Position numbers and translations under genes: made by a program | The notes under the pieces: model-generated | Told to the model about the DNA's origin: nothing | What the model saw: the letters and a program-made list of their open reading frames with translations, nothing else | Databases searched by the model: none | DNA from: Levilactobacillus brevis | GTDB lineage: Bacteria; Bacillota; Bacilli; Lactobacillales; Lactobacillaceae | Length of the DNA stretch: 64,000 bases | Direction: 5' to 3' | Assembly: GCA_021383565.1 (NCBI GenBank) | Contig: CP079699.1 | Location: 1,612,001-1,676,000, forward strand | In this document: piece by piece, positions 25,610 to 35,397 of the stretch | How the letters are laid out: each line of letters opens with the position of its first letter | Numbering within the stretch: the stretch's first letter is position 1

Positions 25610-26551
25610 TTAAGTATAGCTAATCCGCGTCCCTGCCTTGCCCTGTAAGGCTAAGTCGGCTTCATCTAAGGAGCAGATGATCGCTGTTCGTCCGGTTTTG
25701 GCAAACGCAATCGCGGCTTCAATCTTAGGTCCCATACTCCCGGCGGCAAATTGCCCGTCGTCGAGATACTTCTGGGTTTCCTTGACGCAAACATTCTCTA
25801 GTTTCTTTTGGTTTGGCTTTCCATAATTGATATAAACATTATTGACATCGGTCAGAATCATGAAGATATCGGCATTGACTTGTTCCGCTAATTTCCGACC
25901 GGTTCGATCCTTATCAATCACAGCTTCCAAACCTTGCAGTAAACCATCCTCAGTTTGGTAAACCGGGATACCGCCGCCACCACCGGCAATGACGATGATG
26001 TTTTGTTCCAACAAATGGTTAATCGAATCAACCCCGTGGATCATCGCGGGCATTGGTGACGGAACCACGCGCCGGTAACCCCGACCCGCATCTTCCTTCA
26101 TGATCCAACCCTTGTCGGCTTTTAGCTTATCAGCTTCCTCTTTAGTGTAGAACACGCCGATCGGCTTGCTTGGGTCCTTAAAGGCTGGGTCGTCACGGTC
26201 AACTTCAACTTCGGTCAACAAGGTTGCCACGTTCGCTGAAGATTGATTCTGCCGTAGTGTGTTCTTTAAGCTCTGCTCCAACATATAGCCAATAAAGCCT
26301 TGCGACTCACCGTTACAAGCATCCAGCGGGAGTGCTGGTACCGTATGCTTAGCCAATTCATTTTGTTGGAGAATATTCCCAACTTGCGGACCGTTACCAT
26401 GCGTCAACACAATTTCGTAGTCCATGGCTTCAATCTTCGCGATCTGTTCCGCACTTTTCTGAACATTTTCCATTTGAACTTCAAATGTTGGGTCTTGCTT
26501 AGGTTGGAGAATCGCGTTACCACCAACCGCGATAACAACTCTTTTAGCCAT
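25610..26551 (-). CDS. allK: Carbamate kinase of the allantoin/oxamate pathway
   Basis: 313 residues. Carbamoyl phosphate + ADP gives carbamate + ATP; carbamate falls apart to NH3 and CO2. Amino-acid-kinase fold: VVIAVGGNAILQP (5-17), LTHGNGPQVGN (49-59), VIAGGGGGIPV (about 197-207), and the C-terminal AGSMGPKIEAAI block. It is the last gene of allC-E-D-F-G-H-K, so it catches the carbamoyl phosphate made by AllFGH; this is the ATP-yielding step. E. coli has the same pairing (YbcF/AllK). A second carbamate kinase lies at 63567-64000 in a different context. Confidence 0.9.
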   Translation of the reverse strand: MAKRVVIAVGGNAILQPKQDPTFEVQMENVQKSAEQIAKIEAMDYEIVLTHGNGPQVGNILQQNELAKHTVPALPLDACNGESQGFIGYMLEQSLKNTLRQNQSSANVATLLTEVEVDRDDPAFKDPSKPIGVFYTKEEADKLKADKGWIMKEDAGRGYRRVVPSPMPAMIHGVDSINHLLEQNIIVIAGGGGGIPVYQTEDGLLQGLEAVIDKDRTGRKLAEQVNADIFMILTDVNNVYINYGKPNQKKLENVCVKETQKYLDDGQFAAGSMGPKIEAAIAFAKTGRTAIICSLDEADLALQGKAGTRISYT

Positions 26552-26583
26552 TGGGATTTCCCCCCTTCTTCCGTTTAATCAAA

Positions 26584-27438
26584 TCAATATTTCAAATCAA
26601 GATCGAGATTTACCTGCTTGTAGACCAACGCGGATACAATTCCAGCCAGGCAATCAATGCCCGACGTGTTCCCGTATTCAACGGCTTGTGCCAATAGGTT
26701 GTCCAAGTTTTCCAGTGGCTCGTTGCCCTTCAGGTACCGAACGATGCCCAGTAATGCGCTACTGAACCGTCGACGAAGAGCGTAGTATAGATAGCTTCGG
26801 CCAACATCCGTCGTGTAACTGGCCGACTCAATTCGTGAAGCAACCGCCGCTCGAAGCTCTTGATGATTACCACTCAGCCAATCAATAAGGATCCAGCCTA
26901 ACAAAAAGTCATCGCCCGATGGGGTGAGCCCCCTGCCTCTGCCAATGAAGAAGTCGACTCCCCATTGAACGGTAACGGCATTTGTTAGCCAAGACGTTTC
27001 CTTTTGATACGGTGACGTGTCCAGCGTCAAGAAATCCTGAAACGGTTGATCGAATCCAGTCTGACGATCGATGTTTCGACAGTTATTCAACAAGTACCCC
27101 AACCGGTCTGACCGAATCCCTTCGGTCAGCAAGTCGGCACGGAACGTCTCGGTAATCTTGAGCTGCCAAGTTTCTTGGTAGGTCTCGATATAAAAGGACG
27201 CATCGCGGAAATTGACACTGCGGGTATCTCGAATTTGACTCAATAAATCGGTAAAATCGCGTGGCGGAAGATAGAGTCCACCTGGTAAAAGTTTTGAGCG
27301 GTCGCTAGTCAGAATCACCAACGGCGTGTGCTGCTTGTCTGTTAAATTAAAGGTGTGCTCAAAGACGCTATGAACATACCATTCTCTATCTTCTAGAGCC
27401 AGAAGTACATGGTCACCCAGAACTTCTACTTCACGCAT
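26584..27438 (-). CDS. allH: AllH-like subunit of oxamate carbamoyltransferase (DUF2877, YlbF)
   Basis: 284 residues, DUF2877 family. The signature GRGRGLTPSGDDFLLGWIL (about residues 165-183) is clear. Its start ATG abuts the stop of allG, so translation is coupled. In E. coli the equivalents FdrA, YlbE and YlbF (AllF, AllG, AllH) together split oxalurate to oxamate and carbamoyl phosphate; family knowledge, not visible in the sequence. Cytoplasmic, no membrane segments. It precedes carbamate kinase by 32 bp. Confidence 0.82.
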   Translation of the reverse strand: MREVEVLGDHVLLALEDREWYVHSVFEHTFNLTDKQHTPLVILTSDRSKLLPGGLYLPPRDFTDLLSQIRDTRSVNFRDASFYIETYQETWQLKITETFRADLLTEGIRSDRLGYLLNNCRNIDRQTGFDQPFQDFLTLDTSPYQKETSWLTNAVTVQWGVDFFIGRGRGLTPSGDDFLLGWILIDWLSGNHQELRAAVASRIESASYTTDVGRSYLYYALRRRFSSALLGIVRYLKGNEPLENLDNLLAQAVEYGNTSGIDCLAGIVSALVYKQVNLDLDLKY

Positions 27439-28701
27439 TTATTCCTCAAAACCTAACTTTTTAGCATAAGCCAGGACAGCTTTTTCGAAGGCTTCCATCG
27501 GTGGATTAACGGTCCCAGCCCCGATTTGTCCTAGACCCGCTTTCTTGTTGGCAATCCCGGTGTTAATTACTGGGAGAATGCCCGTCTCAACAACTTTTCG
27601 CGCATCAATCCCGATAGAGATTCCCCGGAAGTCCCAAGTAGGGATTGGGAAATTAGGATTGGATGCCGTTGTGATTTCGGTCATGTCCTCACTCGTATGC
27701 AGGGCATCGAAGAATCCACCAGTTCCGACGAACCGCGTAACAGCCGGTGCGGCAATCATGGCGAACCCACCAACCCCAAACGTTTCGGTGATGGCACTAT
27801 CACCCATATCAGGTGAGGCATCGTCTTCGGAGAACCCGGAGAAGTACAGCCCATGTGGCGTATTAACCGGACCAGTGAACCATTCATCACCCATCCCAGC
27901 AATCCGAATACCAAATTCGTAACCATTCCGGCACATTGCCGTTACAATGGTTCCTTCTTGAATCTGACGGGCACCATCCATCACGGATTTAGCGGAAGCC
28001 ATCATGATGTTCAAGAAGAACTGGTCGGTATCGGCCAAGAATTGAATAACATCTTCCTTGTCCTTTTGGTCAATGTCCAACGCCACGATACTTGGTGACA
28101 TTTCCTTTAAGAAGGCCAGTGAAGCGGCGATATTCCGTTGGTGGAATTCATCCCCCATGGCAATCGCTTTGGCAATTAAAACGTTTACATTCAATGGTTC
28201 GCGCTTCTGTAAAGCCTTGCTCAAGACTGGTCCTAAGACATCACGCATCCAGCGTAACCGGTCAATCACTTCTGGTCCATTGGCACCAAACCGCAGTACG
28301 GCACCAATTCCTTCATTCATCGTGCAGTAAGCGCGGTTCCCATCCGTCCGGTTTTCCACAACAACCAGTGGCATATGAGCTGAGGTAATCCCGCCCATCG
28401 GCCCAACTGCATCCACGTGGTGACAAGGAATGAGGGTCACTTCGCCACTCTCCATGAGCTTACGCGCGTCAACTTCATTATCTGCCCAACCTTCAAACAT
28501 CGCAGCACCGATGCAGGCACCCTGGACGGGGTCAATCATCTTATCATAGGTGATTGGTGGACCGGCATGTAGCAACACTTTGCCATGTTTAAATTCGTCA
28601 ATAACGTCCATTGCAGGGACAACATCCAATAGGAATGGTGAACCGGCAATAATTTTGGAGACTACCGCCTGATTGGCTTCGTCAATACTTTTATAAACCA
28701 T
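27439..28701 (-). CDS. allG: AllG-like subunit of oxamate carbamoyltransferase (DUF1116, YlbE)
   Basis: 420 residues, DUF1116 family as in E. coli YlbE/AllG. Marked blocks: LLHAGPPITYDKMIDPVQGA, ITSAHMPLVVVENRTDGNRA, MGDSAITETFGVGGFAMIAA and FRGISIGIDARKVVETGILP. Starts 3 bp after allF ends and is followed directly by allH, the usual F-G-H order. With AllF and AllH it forms the enzyme that turns oxalurate and phosphate into oxamate and carbamoyl phosphate. Length is normal for the family. Confidence 0.88.
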   Translation of the reverse strand: MVYKSIDEANQAVVSKIIAGSPFLLDVVPAMDVIDEFKHGKVLLHAGPPITYDKMIDPVQGACIGAAMFEGWADNEVDARKLMESGEVTLIPCHHVDAVGPMGGITSAHMPLVVVENRTDGNRAYCTMNEGIGAVLRFGANGPEVIDRLRWMRDVLGPVLSKALQKREPLNVNVLIAKAIAMGDEFHQRNIAASLAFLKEMSPSIVALDIDQKDKEDVIQFLADTDQFFLNIMMASAKSVMDGARQIQEGTIVTAMCRNGYEFGIRIAGMGDEWFTGPVNTPHGLYFSGFSEDDASPDMGDSAITETFGVGGFAMIAAPAVTRFVGTGGFFDALHTSEDMTEITTASNPNFPIPTWDFRGISIGIDARKVVETGILPVINTGIANKKAGLGQIGAGTVNPPMEAFEKAVLAYAKKLGFEE

Positions 28702-28704
28702 TCA

Positions 28705-30471
28705 TTACACCCCTACTTTCAAGTCAACTTTACTGAGGAACAAGAGAGCCTTTTGCAGCTCAACGTTCCCACCGGCGATTGGCTTCCAATCAAATTGGAC
28801 AGCACTCCCGCCACTTTCGTTAATCGCATCCGCAAAGCTTTCCAGCCCAATGTTTAAGAAACGAGTGGCCGTCAGCATTTCCTTCAACCTATCAGAAACA
28901 GCTGGCATCTTCACATTCGATGGCTGTTCTGGGAGGATTGGTAATGGTTTCTCCTCTACTGGATGGCCCACAATAGCTAACGCTGTTTTAACCGCCTGGG
29001 CGTTATTCTCACAAAGAATTACACCGGCAGATTCCAACGTCTTTTGTTGTTGACTGTAGTCTTGAGGGTCCATATCCGTACCAACAATGGTGGCAATAAC
29101 TGGTAATTCACGACCTTCAGCCTTGGCATCCGCCTTGACCTTAATGATCGTATCCTTCAAGTCGCCAGCCATATCGTCGGTCGTCCCGTACCCCAGCACG
29201 ATATCCAATAGAATTGCGGCAGTCTCCGGATCTTGTCCAGCCGAAACCATCATTTCTTTCCGCTTCGTGGCATCAATCATTGGGTGTGGCCGACCTTGCG
29301 TGAAGACATCATCCCCAAGGTCCAAGACCTCGTAACCATCCTTTTTCAAGATGGATCCATCCACACCATTTTCGGCGTGAAGGCCCAGCGTATTGTTCAT
29401 TAAGGTTGCGGCTTCATAAGCCAAAGTTCCACCGGAGTAGTACCCCTTAATGTACTTTTGTTGCGGTTGTAACTTCACGTCTGGCACCTTGACAGCAACA
29501 TCTTCGTTACCAGTTGGCTCTTGCCCGTGGAGCAAGCCCACCGCAATTTTAGCCGTTTCTTCCAGCGTGTAAGCTCTGTAAAGTCCCTTTTCATGGGCTT
29601 CTGGCTTTTCACCTAAGAAGATTGCTACGACAGGCTTCTTGGCTGCCCGTAACAAGTCAACGGCATCGTCGCGGACCTCCTTTGCAGGCGGCTTAGAAAT
29701 GGCGACAATCACCTTAACGTCTGGATCTTGGTCCAGCAAGGCAATACTGTCTTTAAACGTAATCCCTTGAACCTGAGCCTTTAAATCACGGCCACCAGTT
29801 CCGATCGCGTTCGTCACACCTTCACCCATCTTATGGATGATTGCCGTGACTTCCTGAATTCCAGTTCCAGAGGCACCAACAATTCCAATGCTTCCTTTGC
29901 GAACCCGGTTAGCGAAGGCTAAAGGTAACCCATTGGCAATCCCAGTCCCACAGTCGGGACCCATCAACAGTAAGCCCTTTTCGTGGGCCATCTGCTTCAA
30001 CCGTGCTTCGTCTTCAATCGTCACGTTGTCACTGAAACAAAAGACGTTTTTACCGGCGTCCAAAGCCTTCTCAACTTCGCTCGCGGCGTAGACACCGGGA
30101 ACAGAAATCAAGGCAACGGGGGCATCCTTAGCAACTTCTAAGGCCTTATCCCAAGTCTTAACCCGTTCTTCACCGCTGGTTTCATCGTCATTTCCACTGG
30201 ATTGTTCGTCCAGATAAGTCTTGGCTTTCTTGACCACATCGTCGATCAATTCCTCATTGTCGACATCGAGGACAATAACCATGTCGTTGGGCGTTGCGGC
30301 TTCCAATTCGTCAGTCGCCAGACCACCCGTCTTGAAGATATCCTTGTTAGCAGGGGTTCCCATCATGACTTGTACATTGTTGACGCCATCCAACGTTTCC
30401 AGATAGTTCGTCAACAGCATGAGCACGATGGAGTCCTGATAACTATTCTTTTCAATCACTGTGTGCAGCAT
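28705..30471 (-). CDS. allF: FdrA/AllF acyl-CoA synthetase-like subunit of oxamate carbamoyltransferase
   Basis: 588 residues. The start is at the ATG at 30471 (MLHTVIEKNSYQDS), which matches the family start; the frame extends to 30537 inside allD without family similarity. FdrA proteins resemble succinyl-CoA synthetase alpha chains: GIVGASGTGIQEVTAI (nucleotide-type loop), LLMGPDCGTGIANG, and a C-terminal CoA-ligase-like domain (DIVLGYGTTDDMAG). It starts 29 bp after the allD stop. Role: forms carbamoyl phosphate from oxalurate together with AllG and AllH. Confidence 0.9.
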   Translation of the reverse strand: MLHTVIEKNSYQDSIVLMLLTNYLETLDGVNNVQVMMGTPANKDIFKTGGLATDELEAATPNDMVIVLDVDNEELIDDVVKKAKTYLDEQSSGNDDETSGEERVKTWDKALEVAKDAPVALISVPGVYAASEVEKALDAGKNVFCFSDNVTIEDEARLKQMAHEKGLLLMGPDCGTGIANGLPLAFANRVRKGSIGIVGASGTGIQEVTAIIHKMGEGVTNAIGTGGRDLKAQVQGITFKDSIALLDQDPDVKVIVAISKPPAKEVRDDAVDLLRAAKKPVVAIFLGEKPEAHEKGLYRAYTLEETAKIAVGLLHGQEPTGNEDVAVKVPDVKLQPQQKYIKGYYSGGTLAYEAATLMNNTLGLHAENGVDGSILKKDGYEVLDLGDDVFTQGRPHPMIDATKRKEMMVSAGQDPETAAILLDIVLGYGTTDDMAGDLKDTIIKVKADAKAEGRELPVIATIVGTDMDPQDYSQQQKTLESAGVILCENNAQAVKTALAIVGHPVEEKPLPILPEQPSNVKMPAVSDRLKEMLTATRFLNIGLESFADAINESGGSAVQFDWKPIAGGNVELQKALLFLSKVDLKVGV

Positions 30472-30499
30472 ATAGTTATCAACTCTCTTTCGTTTAGAT

Positions 30500-31567
30500 T
30501 TATTCGGCGAAGGCACCTTGCCCATTGTACTTATCAAAGTGAACCGTATCGCTCTTCAAGTAATCGTAAATTTCAGTTGCCACTTCGATACCATCCTTCA
30601 TCGCTTTCTTCCGACGAATTTGGCTACGTTCACCTGGCAGGTAAACTTGATCGAAGCCCTTAGCTGGTTTCATTTCATGCAGTTCTTCCGTCATCTGTTG
30701 CACTTGCTTAGCAAAGGCATCAGGATCCGTGAACTTCTTCGGATCAATCAGAATGTAGAATTGACCTAAATTCCGCTTTTCAGTCAAGTCGGCATACATC
30801 GAAGAAACGTGCTTCCCGAATGGCAGGCCCAGCAAGGAACCAGCAACCACATCAACCAACATCATTAAGCCGTACCCTTTAGGACCAGCAATTGGAAGTA
30901 AGCCCCGAACGTCGTGTGGATTCGTGGTTGGGTCCCCGTTGCCATCAACCGCCCAGGTATCTGGAATGGACCGGTTCTTGGACCGGGCATCCAAGACTTT
31001 CCCCCAGGCTTGAACCGTCGTCGCCATATCGAAGACGAGTGGTTCCCCACTGGAACGTGGTGCGGAAAAGGCAATTGGGTTAGTCCCAAAGTAGTTTTCA
31101 CTACCACCATATGGCACCACCATTGGGTCGGATTGGCACATTGCAATAGCAACTAAGCCTTCTTCTGCAGCCCGCTTAACGTAGTAAGAAAGCATCCCAC
31201 TGTGGCCGGTCTTTTCGACACCAACAACAGCTGTCCCGGTATCTTTAGCCATGCCAATTGCGTAAGTCAAGGCCTCGTTGCAGACGTATTGACCCATCCC
31301 GTTGTCGCAGTGAACGACCCCGGTAGACGTCCCCGTCTTTTCAAATTGGATGTTTGGGTTGAGGTTAACGCCCCCCTTGGCAATCCGTTCGGCATAGTAA
31401 GCCACCCGTACGGTCCCATGGGAGTGAATCCCACAGGCATCGGCGTAGGTCAGATGCCGTGCTGTTTCCTCAGCTGGTTCTTTAGGTAACCCGGCGGCGA
31501 TAAACTTGTTCATCATCAAATCTTGTAATTCTTGCGCTTCAACTAGCGTAATTCCTGAATCTGACAT
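30500..31567 (-). CDS. allD: Ureidoglycolate dehydrogenase
   Basis: 355 residues of the Ldh2/malate-type dehydrogenase family. It oxidises (S)-ureidoglycolate to oxalurate with NAD+. Diagnostic blocks: YADACGIHSHGTVRVAYY (about 46-63, with the catalytic His), KTGHSGMLSYYVKRAAEEG, YFGTNPIAFSAPRS and LPIAGPKGYGLMMLVDVVAGS. Its place between allE and allF fixes the assignment over lactate or malate dehydrogenases of the same fold. ATG has a GGAGGGACA-type RBS. The oxidation provides NADH, useful for the reductases at the end of the block. Confidence 0.9.
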   Translation of the reverse strand: MSDSGITLVEAQELQDLMMNKFIAAGLPKEPAEETARHLTYADACGIHSHGTVRVAYYAERIAKGGVNLNPNIQFEKTGTSTGVVHCDNGMGQYVCNEALTYAIGMAKDTGTAVVGVEKTGHSGMLSYYVKRAAEEGLVAIAMCQSDPMVVPYGGSENYFGTNPIAFSAPRSSGEPLVFDMATTVQAWGKVLDARSKNRSIPDTWAVDGNGDPTTNPHDVRGLLPIAGPKGYGLMMLVDVVAGSLLGLPFGKHVSSMYADLTEKRNLGQFYILIDPKKFTDPDAFAKQVQQMTEELHEMKPAKGFDQVYLPGERSQIRRKKAMKDGIEVATEIYDYLKSDTVHFDKYNGQGAFAE

Positions 31568-31582
31568 ATGTTGTCCCTCCGT

Positions 31583-31606
31583 GTCTAGTGTGTGTGGTGT
31601 CGTGTG
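31583..31606. repeat. TG-rich spacer sharing sequence with 23146-23166
   Basis: GTCTAGTGTGTGTGGTGTCG plus TGTG fills the 39-bp gap between allE stop and allD start. Nearly the same sequence (one TGT less) occurs after the orphan promoter at 23103. Function unknown. Confidence 0.5.
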
Positions 31607-32392
31607 TTAGATTTCTGGGTCGCGGTTGGCGTCCTTGGAGTATACGTAAGCTAATGGTTCGCCACGGCCAACGGCATAAGCAGCTTGTGGTGAGTAGGAA
31701 CCCATGTAGAGGTAATCACCCTTTTCAACGGGGTACCAACCATTGTCCAGGTTGTACATCCCAGAACCACTGATTAAGTATGCCCCGTGTTCTTGGTAAT
31801 GCGTTTCAATGTAAGCATGGCTGGCACCTGGTTCGAAGGCCAAGATGTGCATGTTCATGTCGAAGCCCAAGTCATCGGTTGGCAAGAAGTCCCACAGATG
31901 TACATCAGTCATGCCTTCGTAGTCTTGTGGTGCCCGGTCATGCGTGTTGCCAACGATCTTGTAAGCCTTGTGACCAGCGATTGGTTGGTAACGCTTCTTG
32001 TAAAGGAAGACTTCAGTTAGTTCGTCTTGGGCATTTTCCATGGTCATGATGACACTTTCTGGGAAGTAAGCGTAGCCACCATCGGTCAAGATATTTTCTT
32101 CCTTGCCATCGGAAACTTTTAACTTACCTGAAACGACGTAAGCAACCGTTTCGATTCCTTCGCCACCAAAACCAGTGTGCTTACCACCCTTTTGAAAACT
32201 AGCAATGTAGTCAACGAAGTGGGCACCTAAACGCGGAGTCCCCATGATGGAAACGTCTACATTTTCAAACCCGGGAACATTGTTCTTAACTAAGCCATCG
32301 TTAGGAATCAAGGCAAAGTTGCCAGCCTTAACGACGGAACGTGAACCTAACAATTGCTTTTGGTAACCGGTACGATTATTTTTGTAACTCAT
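31607..32392 (-). CDS. allE: (S)-ureidoglycine aminohydrolase
   Basis: 261 residues, bicupin. It removes ammonia from (S)-ureidoglycine giving (S)-ureidoglycolate, using Mn2+. The start is at the ATG at 32392 ([13 protein letters not shown]), with GGGAG 8 nt upstream. The C-terminal cupin carries the metal site: [21 protein letters not shown] in part (about 190-210), with the His/Glu/His/Gln ligands. The N-terminal cupin has the [14 protein letters not shown] strand. Lies between allC and allD in pathway order. Confidence 0.92.
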   Translation of the reverse strand: MSYKNNRTGYQKQLLGSRSVVKAGNFALIPNDGLVKNNVPGFENVDVSIMGTPRLGAHFVDYIASFQKGGKHTGFGGEGIETVAYVVSGKLKVSDGKEENILTDGGYAYFPESVIMTMENAQDELTEVFLYKKRYQPIAGHKAYKIVGNTHDRAPQDYEGMTDVHLWDFLPTDDLGFDMNMHILAFEPGASHAYIETHYQEHGAYLISGSGMYNLDNGWYPVEKGDYLYMGSYSPQAAYAVGRGEPLAYVYSKDANRDPEI

Positions 32393-32446
32393 GATCAAGT
32401 CTCCCAACTTTTTGATTAATTTTGTGTGGTCTTGCTAAGTAGAATA

Positions 32447-33670
32447 TTATTTGTAAGCCAATTGATAAAGCGTATCTGCCATCAACTTCACGCCTTCAAC
32501 TAAGTCTTCAAACTTAGTATTTTCGGCTGGGTTGTGACTCACCCCATTGATGCTTGGGACGAAGATCATCGCCGTTGGATAAACGGGCGCAATAATCTGA
32601 GAATCATGGCCGGCACCACTATGCATGACGCGGTACTTGTAGTTTCCAGCCTTGGCTTGCCCCTCGATAGTATCCACAATCTTTTGGCTCATAGGTACTG
32701 GCTTTTCATCCATCCAGAGGTCAATGTTGATGTCTAAGCCCATTTGCTTGGCAACATCACGCATCATATTTTCAATCTCTGTCGTGAATTTGACTAAGTA
32801 ATCAGCATCCGTATGCCGGCAGTCCATCGTAAAGAGAACTTCCCCAGGCACCACGTTGACGGTATTAGGCTTTGGCACAACTTTACCAAACGTCAGAACC
32901 AGCGGATCGCCAATTTCATGGGCTTTGTCCAAAGCTGTATTGACAATCTTAGCCATCCCATAAACGGCATCGTGACGATAACTCAGTGGCGTGGTCCCAG
33001 CATGGTTGGCTTCACCCTTTAAGGTAATGTCGTACCGCCGTTGACCGGCAATGCTGTTCACAACCCCGATTTGTTCATGTTCTCTTTCAAGGATGCTTCC
33101 TTGTTCAATATGTTCTTCAACGAAGGCCTTGATGTCATCACGCCGCGTCTGCTTGTCACTAAAGTCAAAGCCTTGGCGGTGCATTTCATCAACGAACTTC
33201 TTACCTTCAGCATCGGCAACGTCCTTGACTTCATCGTTGTTAGCAATTCCGACGAAGTTCTTGCTACCCCAGAATACTGTAGGGAACCGGCTACCTTCTT
33301 CTTCGGCCATTGAAATAACTTCCAAAGACCGCTTGGGTGCGCCGTACTTTTCCTGTAGGAACTGAGCGGCAGTCAATGAAGCAACAACCCCAAATTGGCC
33401 GTCAAGCTTACCACCGTTAACCACCGTATCAATATGTGAACCCGTCATGATGGTCTCTTCAGGCTTCTCGGACCCTTCGATTCGCCCAAATAAGTTACCA
33501 ACATCATCGAACTTCGTTGCCATCCCAGTTGATTCCATCTGGGCTTTAACGTACTTCTGCGCTTCTAACCAAGAGTCAGAGTACAGTAACCGCGTCATCC
33601 CACCTGTGGGATCACTCCCAATTGATGACAATTTCTTAAGTCGTTCATCAACAACTTTTTCGAGTTCCAT
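32447..33670 (-). CDS. allC: Allantoate amidohydrolase
   Basis: 407 residues, M20 metallopeptidase/hydantoinase-carbamoylase family. It splits allantoate to (S)-ureidoglycine, NH3 and CO2, using two metal ions. The start is at the ATG at 33670; the ORF's earlier ATG (33688) overlaps the AAGGAGG RBS. Metal-site blocks: MTGSHIDTVVNGGKLDG (His and Asp), MAEEEGSRFPTVFWGS (Glu), FVEEHIEQGSILE and the C-terminal MHSGAGHDSQII. It opens the second allantoin transcript (allC-E-D-F-G-H-K), 37 nt after a cre-like site. Confidence 0.92.
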   Translation of the reverse strand: MELEKVVDERLKKLSSIGSDPTGGMTRLLYSDSWLEAQKYVKAQMESTGMATKFDDVGNLFGRIEGSEKPEETIMTGSHIDTVVNGGKLDGQFGVVASLTAAQFLQEKYGAPKRSLEVISMAEEEGSRFPTVFWGSKNFVGIANNDEVKDVADAEGKKFVDEMHRQGFDFSDKQTRRDDIKAFVEEHIEQGSILEREHEQIGVVNSIAGQRRYDITLKGEANHAGTTPLSYRHDAVYGMAKIVNTALDKAHEIGDPLVLTFGKVVPKPNTVNVVPGEVLFTMDCRHTDADYLVKFTTEIENMMRDVAKQMGLDINIDLWMDEKPVPMSQKIVDTIEGQAKAGNYKYRVMHSGAGHDSQIIAPVYPTAMIFVPSINGVSHNPAENTKFEDLVEGVKLMADTLYQLAYK

Positions 33671-33706
33671 AATTTTTGCCTCCTTCATATTATGTTACAA
33701 ACTCAT

Positions 33707-33720
33707 TGTATGCGCTTTCA
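33707..33720. promoter_or_regulatory. cre-like CcpA operator upstream of allC
   Basis: Reversed it reads TGAAAGCGCATACA, one mismatch from TGWAANCGNTNWCA, 37 nt before the allC ATG. It would place allC-E-D-F-G-H-K under carbon catabolite repression. Confidence 0.6.
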
Positions 33721-33937
33721 TTACGATCATCATTAGTCACTTTGGCTAAATTCAATCGTGAAATTGTTGCATTTCCACTAGATTTAATCAAAATCACCTA
33801 CAATTCTAGCCGTCCGCTTGACTTCGAGCACCCATAAATGACCATTTTGAAAGGTGACACCCTTTGGCCAACCGCTTTCTTAGCGTTACCAGCCACCTTC
33901 ACATGCCTTTGTGCCCTTTCAACTTAAACACCAAAAC

Positions 33938-33979
33938 AAAACGACTCGCTTCGAGTCAAGTCGAAAACAAGTCGTTTTA
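33938..33979 (-). terminator. Terminator after allB
   Basis: Outer stem AAAACGACT (33938-33946) with AGTCGTTTT (33970-33978) and an inner perfect hairpin GACTCG/CGAGTC; the left flank CCAAAACAAAA gives a minus-strand U-rich end. It closes the permease-allB transcript just downstream of the allB stop (34007). Confidence 0.78.
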
Positions 33980-34006
33980 TCAGCACCTTATGTGCTTACC
34001 TTCAAT

Positions 34007-35395
34007 TTAAACGGTTTGGGCAACCTTCTTAGCAGCCTTTTCGATGAACTTGCCAGGGAAGGCAGACGTTACGCCGGCTTCCTTGCTGTAGATCGTTTGA
34101 CCACGTAAGATGGTTTGCATGACTTGAGCACCAATCTCACGGCCAATGTATGGGCTAATCTGGTTCCGATATTCCAAGTCTTCCGCTTTCAACGTGTATG
34201 GTGCATTTGGCTTAATCAGAACGAAGTCGGCATCTTTACCAACACTGATCCGGCCTTTGTCATCCAAGTTGTAACGGTCCGCTGGATTCGAAGCAATGAT
34301 TTGAGCAAAATGCGTTAAGGACATGCCGCGTTTTTGAACGGCTTCATCATACATGACGTCAACATCATTTTGAACACCAGAGATCCCACCCCAAGCATCG
34401 AAGGCATTATCGGTATCCTTCAAGTCAGGTGTACATGGTGAGTGGTCAGACGTTACGAAGCTAATAGCGCCTGATTCAACCCGCTTCCACAAAGCATCTT
34501 GTTGTGCTTGTTCACGGATTGGTGGTGAACATTTAACCACGGCACCAATTGCATCCAACTCGTCCTTGGCAAAGTACAGGTAGTGTACACAGGTTTCACA
34601 GGTAACGTCGACACCTTCAGCGCGACCCTGGATAACCGCATCCACACCTTCTTGGCAAGCCACGTGGCAGATGTGAATCCGGCAGCCCGTTTGCTTGGCC
34701 ATAAAGATGGCTTTCTTGATCGCCATAACTTCGGTAAAGGCAGGACGTGTGTCAACGTAGTCAGCCAACGTCGTCTTCCCTTCAGCTTTAGCAATTTCGC
34801 CTAACCGGTCGGTAATTGCAGCATCTTCGGCGTGAATAGCTAAGACTTTACCGGTCTTGGCAATCTGCTTCATGCCTTCATACAGGGAGTAATCATCAAC
34901 GTTTTCAAAATCACCGTCGATGGAACGGTCCCCACAGGTTGCTAAGAAGCACTTGTAACCCGCAACGCCACCTTCATCCAATTCTTGAATGCCGCCCTTT
35001 AAGTTCGATGGGACTAAGCCACCAAACGAGCCAACATCCACTTTTAATTCATCTTTGTGGGAATACTTTTCTTCAAGGGTCTTGCCATCAACTGTTGCTG
35101 GCACTTGGTTCAGAGGCATTTCCATAAAGGAAGTGACCCCACCTTTCGCACAAGATGCCGTTCCAGTTACGTAGCCTTCCCATTGATCCCGGTACCCACC
35201 ACCCATTGGGGTAATATGTACGTGGGCATCAACCATCCCAGGACTAACAATTAAGCCTTTGGCGTCAACAATCTTACTACCATCTAGATTTTGTCCAATG
35301 GCGGTAATTTTACCATTGTCAACGGCCACATCAGTATGGACTTCGCCACCCTCAAGGATAACTAATCCGTTTTTTATGACTAATTCATGACTCAT
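34007..35395 (-). CDS. allB: Allantoinase
   Basis: 462 residues, amidohydrolase superfamily. It opens the hydantoin ring of allantoin to give allantoate. The binuclear metal site is seen as DAHVHITP (His-x-His, about residues 56-63), the Lys to be carboxylated in GVAGYKCFLATCG, later His in RIHICHVACQEG, and Asp in SFVTSDHSPCTPD. The ATG lies 2 bp after the permease stop, so the two are co-translated from a permease-allB transcript. Allantoinase is favoured over dihydropyrimidinase by length and context. Confidence 0.93.
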   Translation of the reverse strand: MSHELVIKNGLVILEGGEVHTDVAVDNGKITAIGQNLDGSKIVDAKGLIVSPGMVDAHVHITPMGGGYRDQWEGYVTGTASCAKGGVTSFMEMPLNQVPATVDGKTLEEKYSHKDELKVDVGSFGGLVPSNLKGGIQELDEGGVAGYKCFLATCGDRSIDGDFENVDDYSLYEGMKQIAKTGKVLAIHAEDAAITDRLGEIAKAEGKTTLADYVDTRPAFTEVMAIKKAIFMAKQTGCRIHICHVACQEGVDAVIQGRAEGVDVTCETCVHYLYFAKDELDAIGAVVKCSPPIREQAQQDALWKRVESGAISFVTSDHSPCTPDLKDTDNAFDAWGGISGVQNDVDVMYDEAVQKRGMSLTHFAQIIASNPADRYNLDDKGRISVGKDADFVLIKPNAPYTLKAEDLEYRNQISPYIGREIGAQVMQTILRGQTIYSKEAGVTSAFPGKFIEKAAKKVAQTV

Positions 35396-35397
35396 GT

